A stretch of DNA of 37,504 bases, taken from positions 1 to 37,504 of the IMG/VR virus record IMGVR_UViG_3300045999_005920; one strand, 5' to 3'. Numbering within the stretch: the stretch's first letter is position 1; every line of letters starts with the position of its first letter. This stretch comes from a virus. Of this stretch, positions 23,320 to 29,905 are shown piece by piece. A program made the position numbers and the translations under genes. The notes beneath the pieces were generated by a model. The model was not told where the DNA came from. It did not search any database and saw nothing but the letters and a program-made list of their open reading frames with translations.

Positions 23320-23763
23320 ATGAAAGACGCAATAAGCATACAGCGAATTACTACACTACACCCATTAGTACGTGATACCTTTACTAAGTTCATAGATGCC
23401 GCAGAAAGCGAGTTAAATATAACGCTAAGGGTAACACATGCACTCAGGACAATAGCCGAGCAAAACGCACTATATGCGCAAGGTCGAACTACAGCAGGTA
23501 AGATAGTAACAAATGCTAAAGGCGGGCAATCGTTTCATAATTTCGGGCTTGCAATAGATGTAGTGGAGTTGGTAGGTAAAACAGTTAATTGGAATTTTGA
23601 TTACAGCAAATTAAAGCCCATAGCGGATAGGTTCGGTATTGAGTGGGGCGGTACATGGAAATTTGTAGATAAGCCCCATTTTCAAATTACATTTGGATAT
23701 GATAAGGCTACACAACTTGCGGTGTTACCAAAAGATAGTAAAGGCTACCCAATAATAAAATAA
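23320..23763 (+). CDS. Endolysin, M15 family peptidoglycan peptidase
   Basis: This 147-residue protein has the M15 (VanY/Ply500-like) zinc site: S-F-H73-N-F-G-L-A-I-D80 and, near the end, W-K-F-V-D-K-P-H120-F-Q. H73, D80 and H120 would bind zinc. Arg43 and the Q-N-A-L-Y-A-Q-G-R-T segment (48-57) are also typical. It cuts peptide stems of peptidoglycan (L-Ala-D-Glu or D-Ala type linkage, unresolved). No signal peptide or cell-wall-binding domain is present, so it needs the holin-like proteins to reach the wall. The length is that of a minimal catalytic domain. It is a single-gene unit from promoter 23286-23315, with no clear terminator before the next promoter. Confidence 0.93.
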   Translation: MKDAISIQRITTLHPLVRDTFTKFIDAAESELNITLRVTHALRTIAEQNALYAQGRTTAGKIVTNAKGGQSFHNFGLAIDVVELVGKTVNWNFDYSKLKPIADRFGIEWGGTWKFVDKPHFQITFGYDKATQLAVLPKDSKGYPIIK

Positions 23764-23788
23764 TAATTTCAACCTACTTAAATTTGTG

Positions 23789-23796
23789 TATTTTTG
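23789..23796 (+). promoter_or_regulatory. Bacteroidota-type promoter, box TATTTTTG
   Basis: A TAnnTTTG match lies 27 bases before ATG 23824. No TTG at ideal spacing. It drives the metallophosphoesterase gene. Confidence 0.55.
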
Positions 23797-23823
23797 CAAA
23801 CATTATTCACATAATCACGTATA

Positions 23824-24963
23824 ATGGCTAATCAATACACACCGAGTAAGTATGAGTATTTGAATGATGAGATAATTGCGGAACTAAATTCAGGCGGTTC
23901 AGCAGCAGGTACAGCTAGAAAAATAGTAGATAAACATAAGCTAGATGTAACCCCCGAAGCGTTTAGGCTACATATAAGGGCATTGCAAAAGAAACAACAG
24001 CACCCACTATTAAGTGATGAATGTGAACAACTAGGAATACCGTTAGACGATGTTAAACATTATTGGCATAAGGGCAAATCATTTAGCATATTTGTTAAAG
24101 GTCAGCAAGTTAGCTATGAAGATATACGCAATTCTATCATAGCAGATATAACCAATTATGCACCGATATACCCCACCATACAATACAATCAAGACAGCGA
24201 AGGTTATCTGTTAGTAATAGACCCAGCCGATATACATTTAAATAAACTTTGCAGTGCATTTGAGACAAATGACGCATGTAACCATGATATAATTTACAAT
24301 AGAGTAATAGAGGGCGTAAAGGGGATATTAGGCTATGTAAGGGGCTTTAAAATAGACCAGATACTATTTGTAGCAGGTAACGACATTCTCCATGTCGATA
24401 GCCCTAAAAACACAACTACAAGCGGTACGCCACAAGATGCTTCAATGATGTGGTATGATGCGTTTGTATTGGCACGTAAATTGCTAACCGAGTGCATAGA
24501 ATTACTGCTACCTATTGCACCTGTACATTTCCAGTATAACCCCTCAAACCATGATTTTACAAATGGTTTTTTCTTAGCTCAAACAATAAACGCATGGTTT
24601 GCGAAATGCGAAAACATTACATTCGATACCTCAATGCAGCACCGTAAGTACTACACATACGGTCAAAACATAATCGGTACTACACATGGCGATGGGGCAA
24701 AAGAAACTGATTTGGCATTACTTATGGCACATGAAGTAGGTGAGAATTGGCACAAATGCAAACATAGGTACTACTATACACACCACATACACCATAAGAA
24801 GTCAAAGGAATATATGAGTGTTTGTGTGGAGAGTTTACGTTCGCCAAGTGGTACTGACGGTTGGCATCATCGCAATGGCTATCAGCATAGCCCAAAGGCA
24901 ATAGAAGGGTACATACATAGTAAGAATAACGGACAAATAAGTAGGCTTACGTACATATTTTAA
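23824..24963 (+). CDS. Calcineurin-type metallophosphoesterase with an N-terminal winged-helix-like region
   Basis: This 379-residue protein carries the ordered metal-binding motifs of calcineurin-like phosphoesterases: D136-I-H138, G-N-D187, S-N-H243-D, T-H288-G-D and H320-H-I-H323. The canonical G-N-H-E is altered to S-N-H-D. Residues 1-60 (G-T-A-R-K-I-V-D-K-H-K-L...F-R-L-H-I-R-A-L) look like a helix-turn-helix or small DNA-binding domain, as in related phage proteins often annotated as DNA repair exonuclease-like (SbcD-type). Likely substrate is a nucleic acid or phosphodiester; the exact reaction is unknown. It is the last rightward late gene and is separated from the leftward operon by a bidirectional terminator. 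Confidence 0.82.
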   Translation: MANQYTPSKYEYLNDEIIAELNSGGSAAGTARKIVDKHKLDVTPEAFRLHIRALQKKQQHPLLSDECEQLGIPLDDVKHYWHKGKSFSIFVKGQQVSYEDIRNSIIADITNYAPIYPTIQYNQDSEGYLLVIDPADIHLNKLCSAFETNDACNHDIIYNRVIEGVKGILGYVRGFKIDQILFVAGNDILHVDSPKNTTTSGTPQDASMMWYDAFVLARKLLTECIELLLPIAPVHFQYNPSNHDFTNGFFLAQTINAWFAKCENITFDTSMQHRKYYTYGQNIIGTTHGDGAKETDLALLMAHEVGENWHKCKHRYYYTHHIHHKKSKEYMSVCVESLRSPSGTDGWHHRNGYQHSPKAIEGYIHSKNNGQISRLTYIF

Positions 24964-24967
24964 AAGA

Positions 24968-24998
24968 AATAGCCCACTATTTAAGGTAGTGGGCTATT
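24968..24998. terminator. Bidirectional terminator between convergent units
   Basis: A perfect 12-base-pair stem (AATAGCCCACTA with TAGTGGGCTATT) with a seven-base loop. T-rich sequence follows in both directions (TTAATTTATTTT rightward, TTTCTTTT leftward). It separates the phosphoesterase gene from the DUF3310 gene. Confidence 0.85.
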
Positions 24999-25001
24999 AA
25001 T

Positions 25002-25208
25002 TTATTTTGTGTTTATTTCCCTTTGCAAGTACCATAATGCTTTTTTCAAATCTTGTTCTTTATTCCCTTTCCTATCAGCACGTAAAAGATACTTTAAAGC
25101 GTTTCCCATGTTGAAATTTAGCTTAAAAGCATCAATAATATCTATTACCTCATACCCTTCTACATTATAGTGTTTCGGGTGGTTTACCATGTCGGGTTGT
25201 TCACTCAT
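25002..25208 (-). CDS. DUF3310 protein
   Basis: This 68-residue protein matches DUF3310 throughout: V-N-H-P-K-H-Y-N, E-V-I-D-I-I-D-A-F, G-N-A-L-K-Y-L-L-R-A and K-K-A-L-W-Y-L. The same domain occurs in T7 gene 1.7, a nucleotide kinase, and in many phage early proteins, usually as a short stand-alone protein of unknown role, perhaps in nucleotide metabolism. It is the last gene of the leftward operon and overlaps the previous gene by four bases. Confidence 0.9.
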   Translation of the reverse strand: MSEQPDMVNHPKHYNVEGYEVIDIIDAFKLNFNMGNALKYLLRADRKGNKEQDLKKALWYLQREINTK

Positions 25209-25498
25209 TTCATATTATTTAAGTAGTTATCAAAGTCTTCGTTAGCCATAATGTTTTTCAAAGTTGCACTAAACTCAATCTTATCTTTACTACCAAGTTT
25301 ATATGCAGTAAGCCAAGCATTTACATACGCTTGTTTAACCAACTCATACACCACACCAGCAAGCACCATTTTAGACTGTATTTCGGCTTCAATTTCGCTT
25401 TGTGGTATAATCTCTACAAATGGTTTGTTTTGGGCTTGTTTTAGCTTAGTAACAAGCAGTTCGGCTATTTTAGTTTGTTGGGTGGTGGTCATCTTCAT
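25205..25498 (-). CDS. Hypothetical early protein
   Basis: This 97-residue, helical protein (I-A-E-L-L-V-T-K-L-K-Q-A-Q-N-K-P-F) is not recognised. Two start codons lie close together (25498 and 25492); the first is used here, the second would remove M-K. It overlaps the upstream gene by 29 bases and the downstream gene by four, which supports tight translational coupling in the leftward operon. No membrane segment is visible. Confidence 0.75.
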   Translation of the reverse strand: MKMTTTQQTKIAELLVTKLKQAQNKPFVEIIPQSEIEAEIQSKMVLAGVVYELVKQAYVNAWLTAYKLGSKDKIEFSATLKNIMANEDFDNYLNNMK

Positions 25499-25865
25499 TA
25501 AGTTTAGTTAAAATAAAATCAATACCTGCCGATAATGCAAGGTCGTGTGTGTCTTTGTAAATTATCTCGTGTAGTTGAAGTGTTGGAATGGCTATAACCA
25601 CACATTCCCAATGAAATTTATCTGTGTAGACTGGTTCTGTGCCTACAAACCAACCCTTAACCTCACGTAGCCATGTAGCAACATCGGTTAATTTTGGGCG
25701 GGTATAGTGCCATGAATAGCCATTGTTATAATCAATTATATCTTCAAATTGTTCTGCTATCCACCCTTTATTTAAATGGTCAATCCAATAATGCGTATCA
25801 GGTACATCATACCCTAACTTTTTGAGTATAACCGATTGTTCGGGGGTGGTTCTTGTGTGTTGCAT
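25470..25865 (-). CDS. Hypothetical early protein
   Basis: This 131-residue protein has several Trp and His (T-H-Y-W-I-D-H-L-N-K-G-W, Y-S-W-H-Y-T-R-P-K-L) and ends D-D-H-H-P-T-N. Its pattern (a small protein that begins T-P-E-Q-S-V-I-L-K-K-L-G) recurs in Bacteroidota phages as a hypothetical protein, to my recollection, without known function. It starts with ATG 25865, which shares a base with the preceding stop. Confidence 0.75.
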   Translation of the reverse strand: MQHTRTTPEQSVILKKLGYDVPDTHYWIDHLNKGWIAEQFEDIIDYNNGYSWHYTRPKLTDVATWLREVKGWFVGTEPVYTDKFHWECVVIAIPTLQLHEIIYKDTHDLALSAGIDFILTKLNEDDHHPTN

Positions 25866-25975
25866 TATTTTAGTTTTGATTGTTTAAGTATTTTCATTGC
25901 ATCCCATAGCGTACTAGCAGTCATAGCTAATACAACTACATTAAGGAATATTAAGCCTATTATTATTTGCTGCAT
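25865..25975 (-). CDS. 36-residue single-span membrane peptide
   Basis: A short frame starting M-Q-Q-I-I-I-G-L-I-F-L-N-V-V-V-L-A-M encodes one transmembrane helix with a basic C-terminus (K-Q-S-K-L-K). ATG 25975 is one base after the preceding stop and its TAA shares a base with the next ATG, so it fits the operon tightly. A longer upstream start would overlap another gene in a different frame and is rejected. Function unknown; small early membrane peptides often modify host envelope processes. Confidence 0.6.
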   Translation of the reverse strand: MQQIIIGLIFLNVVVLAMTASTLWDAMKILKQSKLK

Positions 25976-25976
25976 G

Positions 25977-26165
25977 TTAGTCAAGTAATTTAAATAAATG
26001 CGGATAATCGGGGCAAAAAGTAACCCATCTTTGTGGATTAGTTTCATCTTCATGACCCCAACAATCACTACATAATGCGTGTTGCTTTGGGTACAAAATA
26101 TCCCCTTTAAATAAGTGCGTAAAATGTGGCATTGTGTTTACTACCTCGTATCTGTTATTGTTCAT
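25977..26165 (-). CDS. Small Cys/His-rich early protein
   Basis: This 62-residue protein contains C-S-D-C-W-G-H-E-D-E and later F-C-P-D-Y-P-H, a possible zinc-binding set (Cys, Cys, His, Cys, His). It overlaps the preceding gene by 11 bases. I recognise no family; a small nucleic-acid or protein-binding zinc fold is possible. Confidence 0.7.
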   Translation of the reverse strand: MNNNRYEVVNTMPHFTHLFKGDILYPKQHALCSDCWGHEDETNPQRWVTFCPDYPHLFKLLD

Positions 26166-26364
26166 TATAATTCGATTTAAGTGTTTCCAAATGTTGTATA
26201 GCCTTATCGCTTTCCTCTCTGATTACCCTAATCATATCGTCTGCTAATGGTGGTGGTATCTGCTTAGTTTTGCCCTTGCAAATGTCATATACATATTGAG
26301 GGTGTACTTTTAGTAGCATCTTATCCCATAGTTTGATTGCTTTAAATAGGTCGTTTATTCTCAT
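26155..26364 (-). CDS. Hypothetical early protein
   Basis: This 69-residue helical protein (M-R-I-N-D-L-F-K-A-I-K-L-W, then P-P-P-L-A-D-D-M-I-R-V-I-R-E-E) has no recognised motif. It overlaps its upstream neighbour by 23 bases and the downstream gene by 11, consistent with a compact operon. Confidence 0.7.
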   Translation of the reverse strand: MRINDLFKAIKLWDKMLLKVHPQYVYDICKGKTKQIPPPLADDMIRVIREESDKAIQHLETLKSNYNEQ

Positions 26365-26593
26365 TAGTTTGTGTATGTTTTGGTGAAGTAATTTTATTTG
26401 CTAAATTTTCCCATGCCTGTTCAGGGGTGTTAAACTTTATGGTCAAATCGTCACCGCCTTTTTTATTTTTGATATAATATTTAAAAGCGTGCGTTCCCGA
26501 TACGTTGTAATCCCATTCGCAATATGCCATAGGGTACAAGCTCAATACCTTTTCTTTCGCTGTCTGTACATCGTGTGTTATAATTTTCCACAA
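26342..26593 (-). CDS. First gene of the leftward operon, start uncertain
   Basis: The clearly coding part runs W-K-I-I-T-H-D-V-Q-T-A-K-E-K-V-L, then Y-P-M-A-Y-C-E-W-D-Y, to a polar C-terminus. TTG 26593 gives 83 residues, but that codon is the last part of the TAACTTTG promoter, so a transcript starting near 26587 would lack it. Options are an ATT at 26584, TTG 26593 on a longer transcript, or ATG 26530 giving 62 residues after a roughly 57-nt leader. The longer frame back to 26671 runs through the promoter and is rejected. I do not recognise the family. Confidence 0.5.
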   Translation of the reverse strand: MWKIITHDVQTAKEKVLSLYPMAYCEWDYNVSGTHAFKYYIKNKKGGDDLTIKFNTPEQAWENLANKITSPKHTQTNENKRPI

Positions 26594-26620
26594 AGTTACA
26601 CCCTTTCCCCGAATAAACAA
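26591..26620 (-). promoter_or_regulatory. Leftward early promoter
   Basis: On the minus strand, TTG (26620-26618), a 19-base spacer and TAACTTTG (26598-26591) match the Bacteroidota consensus completely. It drives the seven-gene leftward operon ending at 24968-24998. Confidence 0.8.
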
Positions 26621-26644
26621 ATAAAAATATTTTTTTACAAAAGT

Positions 26645-26674
26645 TTGTTGGTATCGAATTGTTTTGTACATTTG
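26645..26674 (+). promoter_or_regulatory. Rightward early promoter
   Basis: TTG at 26645-26647, a 19-base spacer and TACATTTG at 26667-26674. The leader is a 19-nt A/C-rich stretch to ATG 26694. Its minus-33 box is only 24 bases from that of the leftward promoter, with an A/T-only-like segment (A run then T run) between them. Confidence 0.8.
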
Positions 26675-26693
26675 CTAAACAAAACACAACAAC

Positions 26694-26882
26694 ATGCCAC
26701 AAACATTCGAGCAAATGCAGTTTTCAAACGAAGTTAATCAAGGTCAAGACTTCGACAGCACAGACACTAGCAAGGTAGACCAATACAAGCCACGTAATTA
26801 CGATTGTGGCAGCTATACACACCGATACAGTAGACGGTGGACAGACCTAGACGCAGACAGTAACGAGCAAGATTTTGAATAA
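26694..26882 (+). CDS. First rightward early protein, hypothetical
   Basis: This 62-residue hydrophilic protein (M-P-Q-T-F-E-Q-M-Q-F-S-N-E-V-N) is rich in D, S, Q, R and Y, with a basic Y-S-R-R-W-T segment and acidic end D-S-N-E-Q-D-F-E. It looks disordered. Being the first product of the early operon, it might act on host processes, but nothing in the sequence identifies a target. Confidence 0.65.
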   Translation: MPQTFEQMQFSNEVNQGQDFDSTDTSKVDQYKPRNYDCGSYTHRYSRRWTDLDADSNEQDFE

Positions 26883-26910
26883 TTAATTTTAACCAACTAA
26901 AACCAAACAA

Positions 26911-27114
26911 ATGAGCGCATTTAAAAAATTAGTAGAATTTAACAAAGAACTACCCCACCATCAAGGGGTAGAATTGTTAAACTTAATACATGCTTATGTA
27001 TTAGAAACAGAATCGGAAAAATTAGCATTAATGGAGCAATACGAAAGTATATTTAAAAATGCTACAAATAAAACTCCATTAACTAACCCTTTAAATTCAG
27101 TTGAAGGATGCTAG
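26911..27114 (+). CDS. Small helical early protein
   Basis: This 67-residue protein (M-S-A-F-K-K-L-V-E-F-N-K-E-L) is predicted all-helical with acidic and leucine-rich segments. There is no known motif. Its TAG overlaps the ATG of the next small membrane protein gene (27108). Confidence 0.65.
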   Translation: MSAFKKLVEFNKELPHHQGVELLNLIHAYVLETESEKLALMEQYESIFKNATNKTPLTNPLNSVEGC

Positions 27115-27263
27115 ACCCCAACAACCCAACAACGGCAGACAGCGCACTAATAATAGCTGCAATAGTAGTAGTAATGGTATTTGTTATGATAGTAAGAGAA
27201 AGCATAACCACTACCAAGCGCAAGAAACAACACAATATTTTTGACGAAACAGATATATACTAA
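27108..27263 (+). CDS. 51-residue single-span membrane protein
   Basis: This short frame starts at ATG 27108, overlapping the previous gene by seven bases. It encodes M-L-D-P-N-N-P-T-T-A-D-S-A, a transmembrane stretch (L-I-I-A-A-I-V-V-V-M-V-F-V-M-I-V) and a basic, then acidic, tail (T-K-R-K-K-Q ... D-E-T-D-I-Y). Tight packing between neighbours supports it. Function unknown. Confidence 0.6.
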   Translation: MLDPNNPTTADSALIIAAIVVVMVFVMIVRESITTTKRKKQHNIFDETDIY

Positions 27264-27264
27264 C

Positions 27265-27351
27265 ATGATACCGCAACAATACGAACTTACATTTTACATT
27301 GTACTGATAGCAATCGGAATTATTTACCTACTAAAAAAAGCAACAACATGA
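27265..27351 (+). CDS. 28-residue membrane peptide
   Basis: ATG 27265 begins one base after the previous stop. The peptide M-I-P-Q-Q-Y-E-L-T-F-Y then I-V-L-I-A-I-G-I-I-Y-L-L has one membrane span and a short K-K end. It overlaps the next ORF by ATGA. Its length makes it uncertain, but the coupled arrangement is convincing. Confidence 0.5.
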   Translation: MIPQQYELTFYIVLIAIGIIYLLKKATT

Positions 27352-27491
27352 CACGTAAACGCAAACACGAACTATTCGTAACGTTCCACTATCACACCGC
27401 AAGGCGCAACAAACGAAAATACACTAATCTTTTAGCCAACTTTTTAAACAATCTCAAATGCACATTTTCAAAGCAATCGAAAACAAATTAA
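27348..27491 (+). CDS. 47-residue very basic protein
   Basis: ATG 27348 lies in an ATGA overlap. The product is strongly basic (M-T-R-K-R-K-H-E-L-F, then R-R-N-K-R-K-Y). It overlaps the following gene by 34 bases, which is more than usual here and lowers confidence. If real it probably binds nucleic acid. Confidence 0.45.
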   Translation: MTRKRKHELFVTFHYHTARRNKRKYTNLLANFLNNLKCTFSKQSKTN

Positions 27492-27832
27492 CCATAGTTA
27501 CCACCAGCATAGAGCAGCGCAATTTCTTAACGCAAGTGCTTGACTACATGCAGCAAGAACCAGCATTACCGTTTAATAAAGATAGTGAATGTGTATGTGT
27601 ATGGTTACAGGATAGTACTTACATGTTCTCAATGCAAAGCAAGGAAACTAACCCTATTAGTATTAGTGATTGCGAACTAACATTCACAATCAAAGAACTT
27701 AGCGCAATATGGGGTAAACATAGCAGCACCGTACACCAATTACTCAAACGCCCTAACAACTGGAGCAGCCACAACATAGCAAGTAAAAATAAATGTGGCA
27801 AAGAGATACAAGTTACTTTGAAATTCAAATAG
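27458..27832 (+). CDS. Early protein with a helix-turn-helix-like segment
   Basis: In this 124-residue protein the segment F-T-I-K-E-L-S-A-I-W-G-K-H-S-S-T-V-H-Q-L (about residues 73-92) has the pattern of a helix-turn-helix, followed by K-R-P-N-N-W. The N-terminal half is mixed alpha/beta with Cys-Val-Cys-Val-Trp. It could be a small transcription regulator of the early region. The promoter of the next gene overlaps its last codons. Confidence 0.6.
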   Translation: MHIFKAIENKLTIVTTSIEQRNFLTQVLDYMQQEPALPFNKDSECVCVWLQDSTYMFSMQSKETNPISISDCELTFTIKELSAIWGKHSSTVHQLLKRPNNWSSHNIASKNKCGKEIQVTLKFK

Positions 27833-27847
27833 TATTTTGTACATTTG
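27818..27847 (+). promoter_or_regulatory. Promoter of the recombination/replication genes
   Basis: TTG at 27818-27820, a 19-base spacer and TACATTTG at 27840-27847, a full consensus match and the same eight-base box as the rightward early promoter. A 29-nt A/C-rich leader precedes ATG 27877. Confidence 0.78.
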
Positions 27848-27876
27848 CTTATTATCAAACTAAACACACAAACACA

Positions 27877-28713
27877 ATGAGTACACTACGTAAAGCCACA
27901 AGACAAAAGGCTAAAATCAGATTAGGACTATCAGCCGTAAGCGGTGGTGGTAAAACATTCAGTGCTATACTAATTGCTAAAGGTTTAGCAGGTGGAGACC
28001 TATCCAAAGTTGCTATCATAGATACAGAAAATGGCAGTGCCGACCTTTACGCACATTTGGGGGATTACAGCGTACTACCATTAACAGCACCTTATACACC
28101 TGAAAAGTATATAACAGCAATTAAGGAGTGTGAGAACGCTGGTATGGATGTTATCATAGTAGATAGCATTACCCATGAGTGGGATGGTAAGGGCGGTATA
28201 TTGGAAATATCAAATAGTATGACTGGTAACAGTTACACCAATTGGGCTAAAATTACCCCACGTCATCAGGCGTTCCTAGATGCTATCTTACAATCCCCTT
28301 GCCACATGATTACAACCGTTAGGCGTAAGACTGATTATGAACTAGTAGATGTGAACGGTAAAAAAGTACCGCAAAAAGTAGGATTAAAAGAGGTAACTAG
28401 GGAAGGCTTTGAATACGAATTGACTTGTAACTTAGAACTAGACACAAAACACAGCGCAACAGTTAGCAAAGACCGTACAGGTTTATTCGATGCAAATATT
28501 CCATTTATGCCAAGTGAGGAAACAGGCAGAATGATATTAGAATGGTGCAATAGTGGTGTAATACTACCCGAAGTAACACTAGAACAAAAGATACAACGAT
28601 GCAACACAATCGAAGGTTTATCCATGCTATTTGCAGCGAATACAGACCTTAGTGATGATATGAAACAACTATTTTCAGAACGCAAACAAACTATACTAAA
28701 TGCACACAAATAA
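27877..28713 (+). CDS. Sak4-like RecA-fold ATPase (AAA_24 type)
   Basis: This 278-residue protein has Walker A A20-V-S-G-G-G-K-T27 and Walker B D-V-I-I-V-D96-S-I-T-H-E101. K-V-A-I-I-D-T-E-N-G lies between them. This is the compact RecA core found in phage Sak4-type single-strand annealing or recombination proteins, also annotated as phage nucleotide-binding or AAA_24 proteins. Family members lack RecA's full DNA-binding domains and usually work with a phage SSB; an SSB-like gene is present at 32575. ATG 27877 follows the promoter by 29 bases; the longer frame upstream is rejected. It overlaps the next gene by 14 bases. Confidence 0.85.
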   Translation: MSTLRKATRQKAKIRLGLSAVSGGGKTFSAILIAKGLAGGDLSKVAIIDTENGSADLYAHLGDYSVLPLTAPYTPEKYITAIKECENAGMDVIIVDSITHEWDGKGGILEISNSMTGNSYTNWAKITPRHQAFLDAILQSPCHMITTVRRKTDYELVDVNGKKVPQKVGLKEVTREGFEYELTCNLELDTKHSATVSKDRTGLFDANIPFMPSEETGRMILEWCNSGVILPEVTLEQKIQRCNTIEGLSMLFAANTDLSDDMKQLFSERKQTILNAHK

Positions 28714-29191
28714 CGAGTTATCAGCAACATCAATTTTAAGCCTATTTGAGACAACCAAAGCAGAACGTACATCATTTGTACGTTCTGTAATTAACAGCCT
28801 TAAAGACGGCAACACAGACCCATTAAAGGTACACCTACAGGTAAAGAATACAGAGGCACTAATTAAAGAACTATCAGACGATAAAGAGTACAAAGAAATG
28901 CTACTTAATCAGGCTGCAAAACATGGTAAAAACTTTGACCTACATAACGCTAATTTTCGTATTCAAGAGGTAGGAACTAAGTATGATTTTGCACATTGTG
29001 GGGATAGCGTGATTGATGGGTTATATGCAGAAATGGCAGAACTAAAAGCCAAGATAAAGGAACGTGAGGAGTTTTTAAAGTCATTACCGCCTAACGGTTT
29101 GGATATTGTGGACAGTGCCACAGGTGAAGTATCTACAATACTAAAACCAATCAAAACATCTACTACATCAATAGCAGTTACACTTAAATAA
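28700..29191 (+). CDS. Hypothetical recombination-associated protein
   Basis: This 163-residue helical protein has a segment A-E-L-K-A-K-I-K-E-R-E-E-F-L-K (about residues 112-128) followed by V-D-S-A-T-G-E-V. Similar proteins lie next to Sak4- or RecT-type genes in phages and are sometimes called Gp157-like, but I cannot confirm the family. It is coupled to the ATPase gene by a 14-base overlap, which suggests a joint role in DNA metabolism. Confidence 0.65.
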   Translation: MHTNNELSATSILSLFETTKAERTSFVRSVINSLKDGNTDPLKVHLQVKNTEALIKELSDDKEYKEMLLNQAAKHGKNFDLHNANFRIQEVGTKYDFAHCGDSVIDGLYAEMAELKAKIKEREEFLKSLPPNGLDIVDSATGEVSTILKPIKTSTTSIAVTLK

Positions 29192-29198
29192 CCCTACC

Positions 29199-29549
29199 AT
29201 GATAATAACGGCTAAGTACATAGAAGAGCAGTTTTGGTTAGAACGAAAGTATAAAGGAGTGCTAACAGTTGAGCGAATAGAACAGGTAGTTTGCAGCCAT
29301 TTTAAGGTGTCTATTGAGCAGGTGAAGAGTAGTAGCAGACGGTACAATATAACCGAATGTAGGCACTTAATATGGTACTATCTACGCACTACTGGCATGA
29401 CATTGCAAGCTATTACAACCATGTACAATAAGAAAGACCACACAAGCGTAATACATGCACTAAATAAGGTTGAACGACTATTGCAAAATGATGACGAAAT
29501 GAAGTACAATGTATCAGCAATTAATACACAATTAAACTTACAAAAATGA
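29199..29549 (+). CDS. Stand-alone DnaA domain IV protein
   Basis: Residues about 24-95 of this 116-residue protein match the DNA-binding domain of the bacterial initiator DnaA: I-E-Q-V-V-C-S-H-F-K-V-S (28-39), S-S-S-R-R-Y-N-I-T-E-C-R (44-55), the Y-Y-L-R helix, then the signature K-D-H-T-S-V (79-84), equal to R-D-H-T-T-V, which contacts DnaA boxes. The AAA+ ATPase and domains I-II are absent. It would bind DnaA-box DNA without ATP control, either at the phage origin or to interfere with host initiation. It lies in the replication operon, four bases overlapping the next gene. The domain call is strong; the role is inferred. Confidence 0.88.
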   Translation: MIITAKYIEEQFWLERKYKGVLTVERIEQVVCSHFKVSIEQVKSSSRRYNITECRHLIWYYLRTTGMTLQAITTMYNKKDHTSVIHALNKVERLLQNDDEMKYNVSAINTQLNLQK

Positions 29550-29905
29550 CCACTAACAGCCAATCAGAATTAAAAGGACTTGCTAAAGATTTACGAAGGC
29601 TTTTGTATCTCAATCAAGCGCAAACATTCACAATTCAATCAATACTTGCCAATCCGATTTGCCAACCTATACTGAAAGACATAATCAAAAAGCAAGTAAA
29701 TGCAATGAATTATGTTAAGAATGAGATAAAACAAAGGGATAAAGCAGATACATGGCAGACTATACAGAACGAATTAGATAGCGATAGGATGCACGACATT
29801 GCCCTACACATTGACTTCATAGCAGATATTGCGAACCTTGCAGAAATAACCGAGATATTACAAGAACACTATAACGAACAAATTAAAACTAATCAAAATG
29901 CCTAA
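29546..29905 (+). CDS. Hypothetical replication-region protein
   Basis: This 119-residue, all-helical protein (S-E-L-K-G-L-A-K-D-L-R-R-L-L-Y-L) has no known motif. It overlaps the DnaA-like gene by four bases and the following gene by eight, so the three are probably translated together. It may be a partner of the DnaA-like protein, but there is no direct evidence. Confidence 0.65.
   Translation: MTTNSQSELKGLAKDLRRLLYLNQAQTFTIQSILANPICQPILKDIIKKQVNAMNYVKNEIKQRDKADTWQTIQNELDSDRMHDIALHIDFIADIANLAEITEILQEHYNEQIKTNQNA

Noticed and set aside
26481-26714. Leftward frame of 77 codons across the divergent early promoters
   Set aside because: It includes both minus-33 and minus-7 elements and part of the rightward gene; its only downstream start, a GTG, overlaps the leftward minus-7 box.
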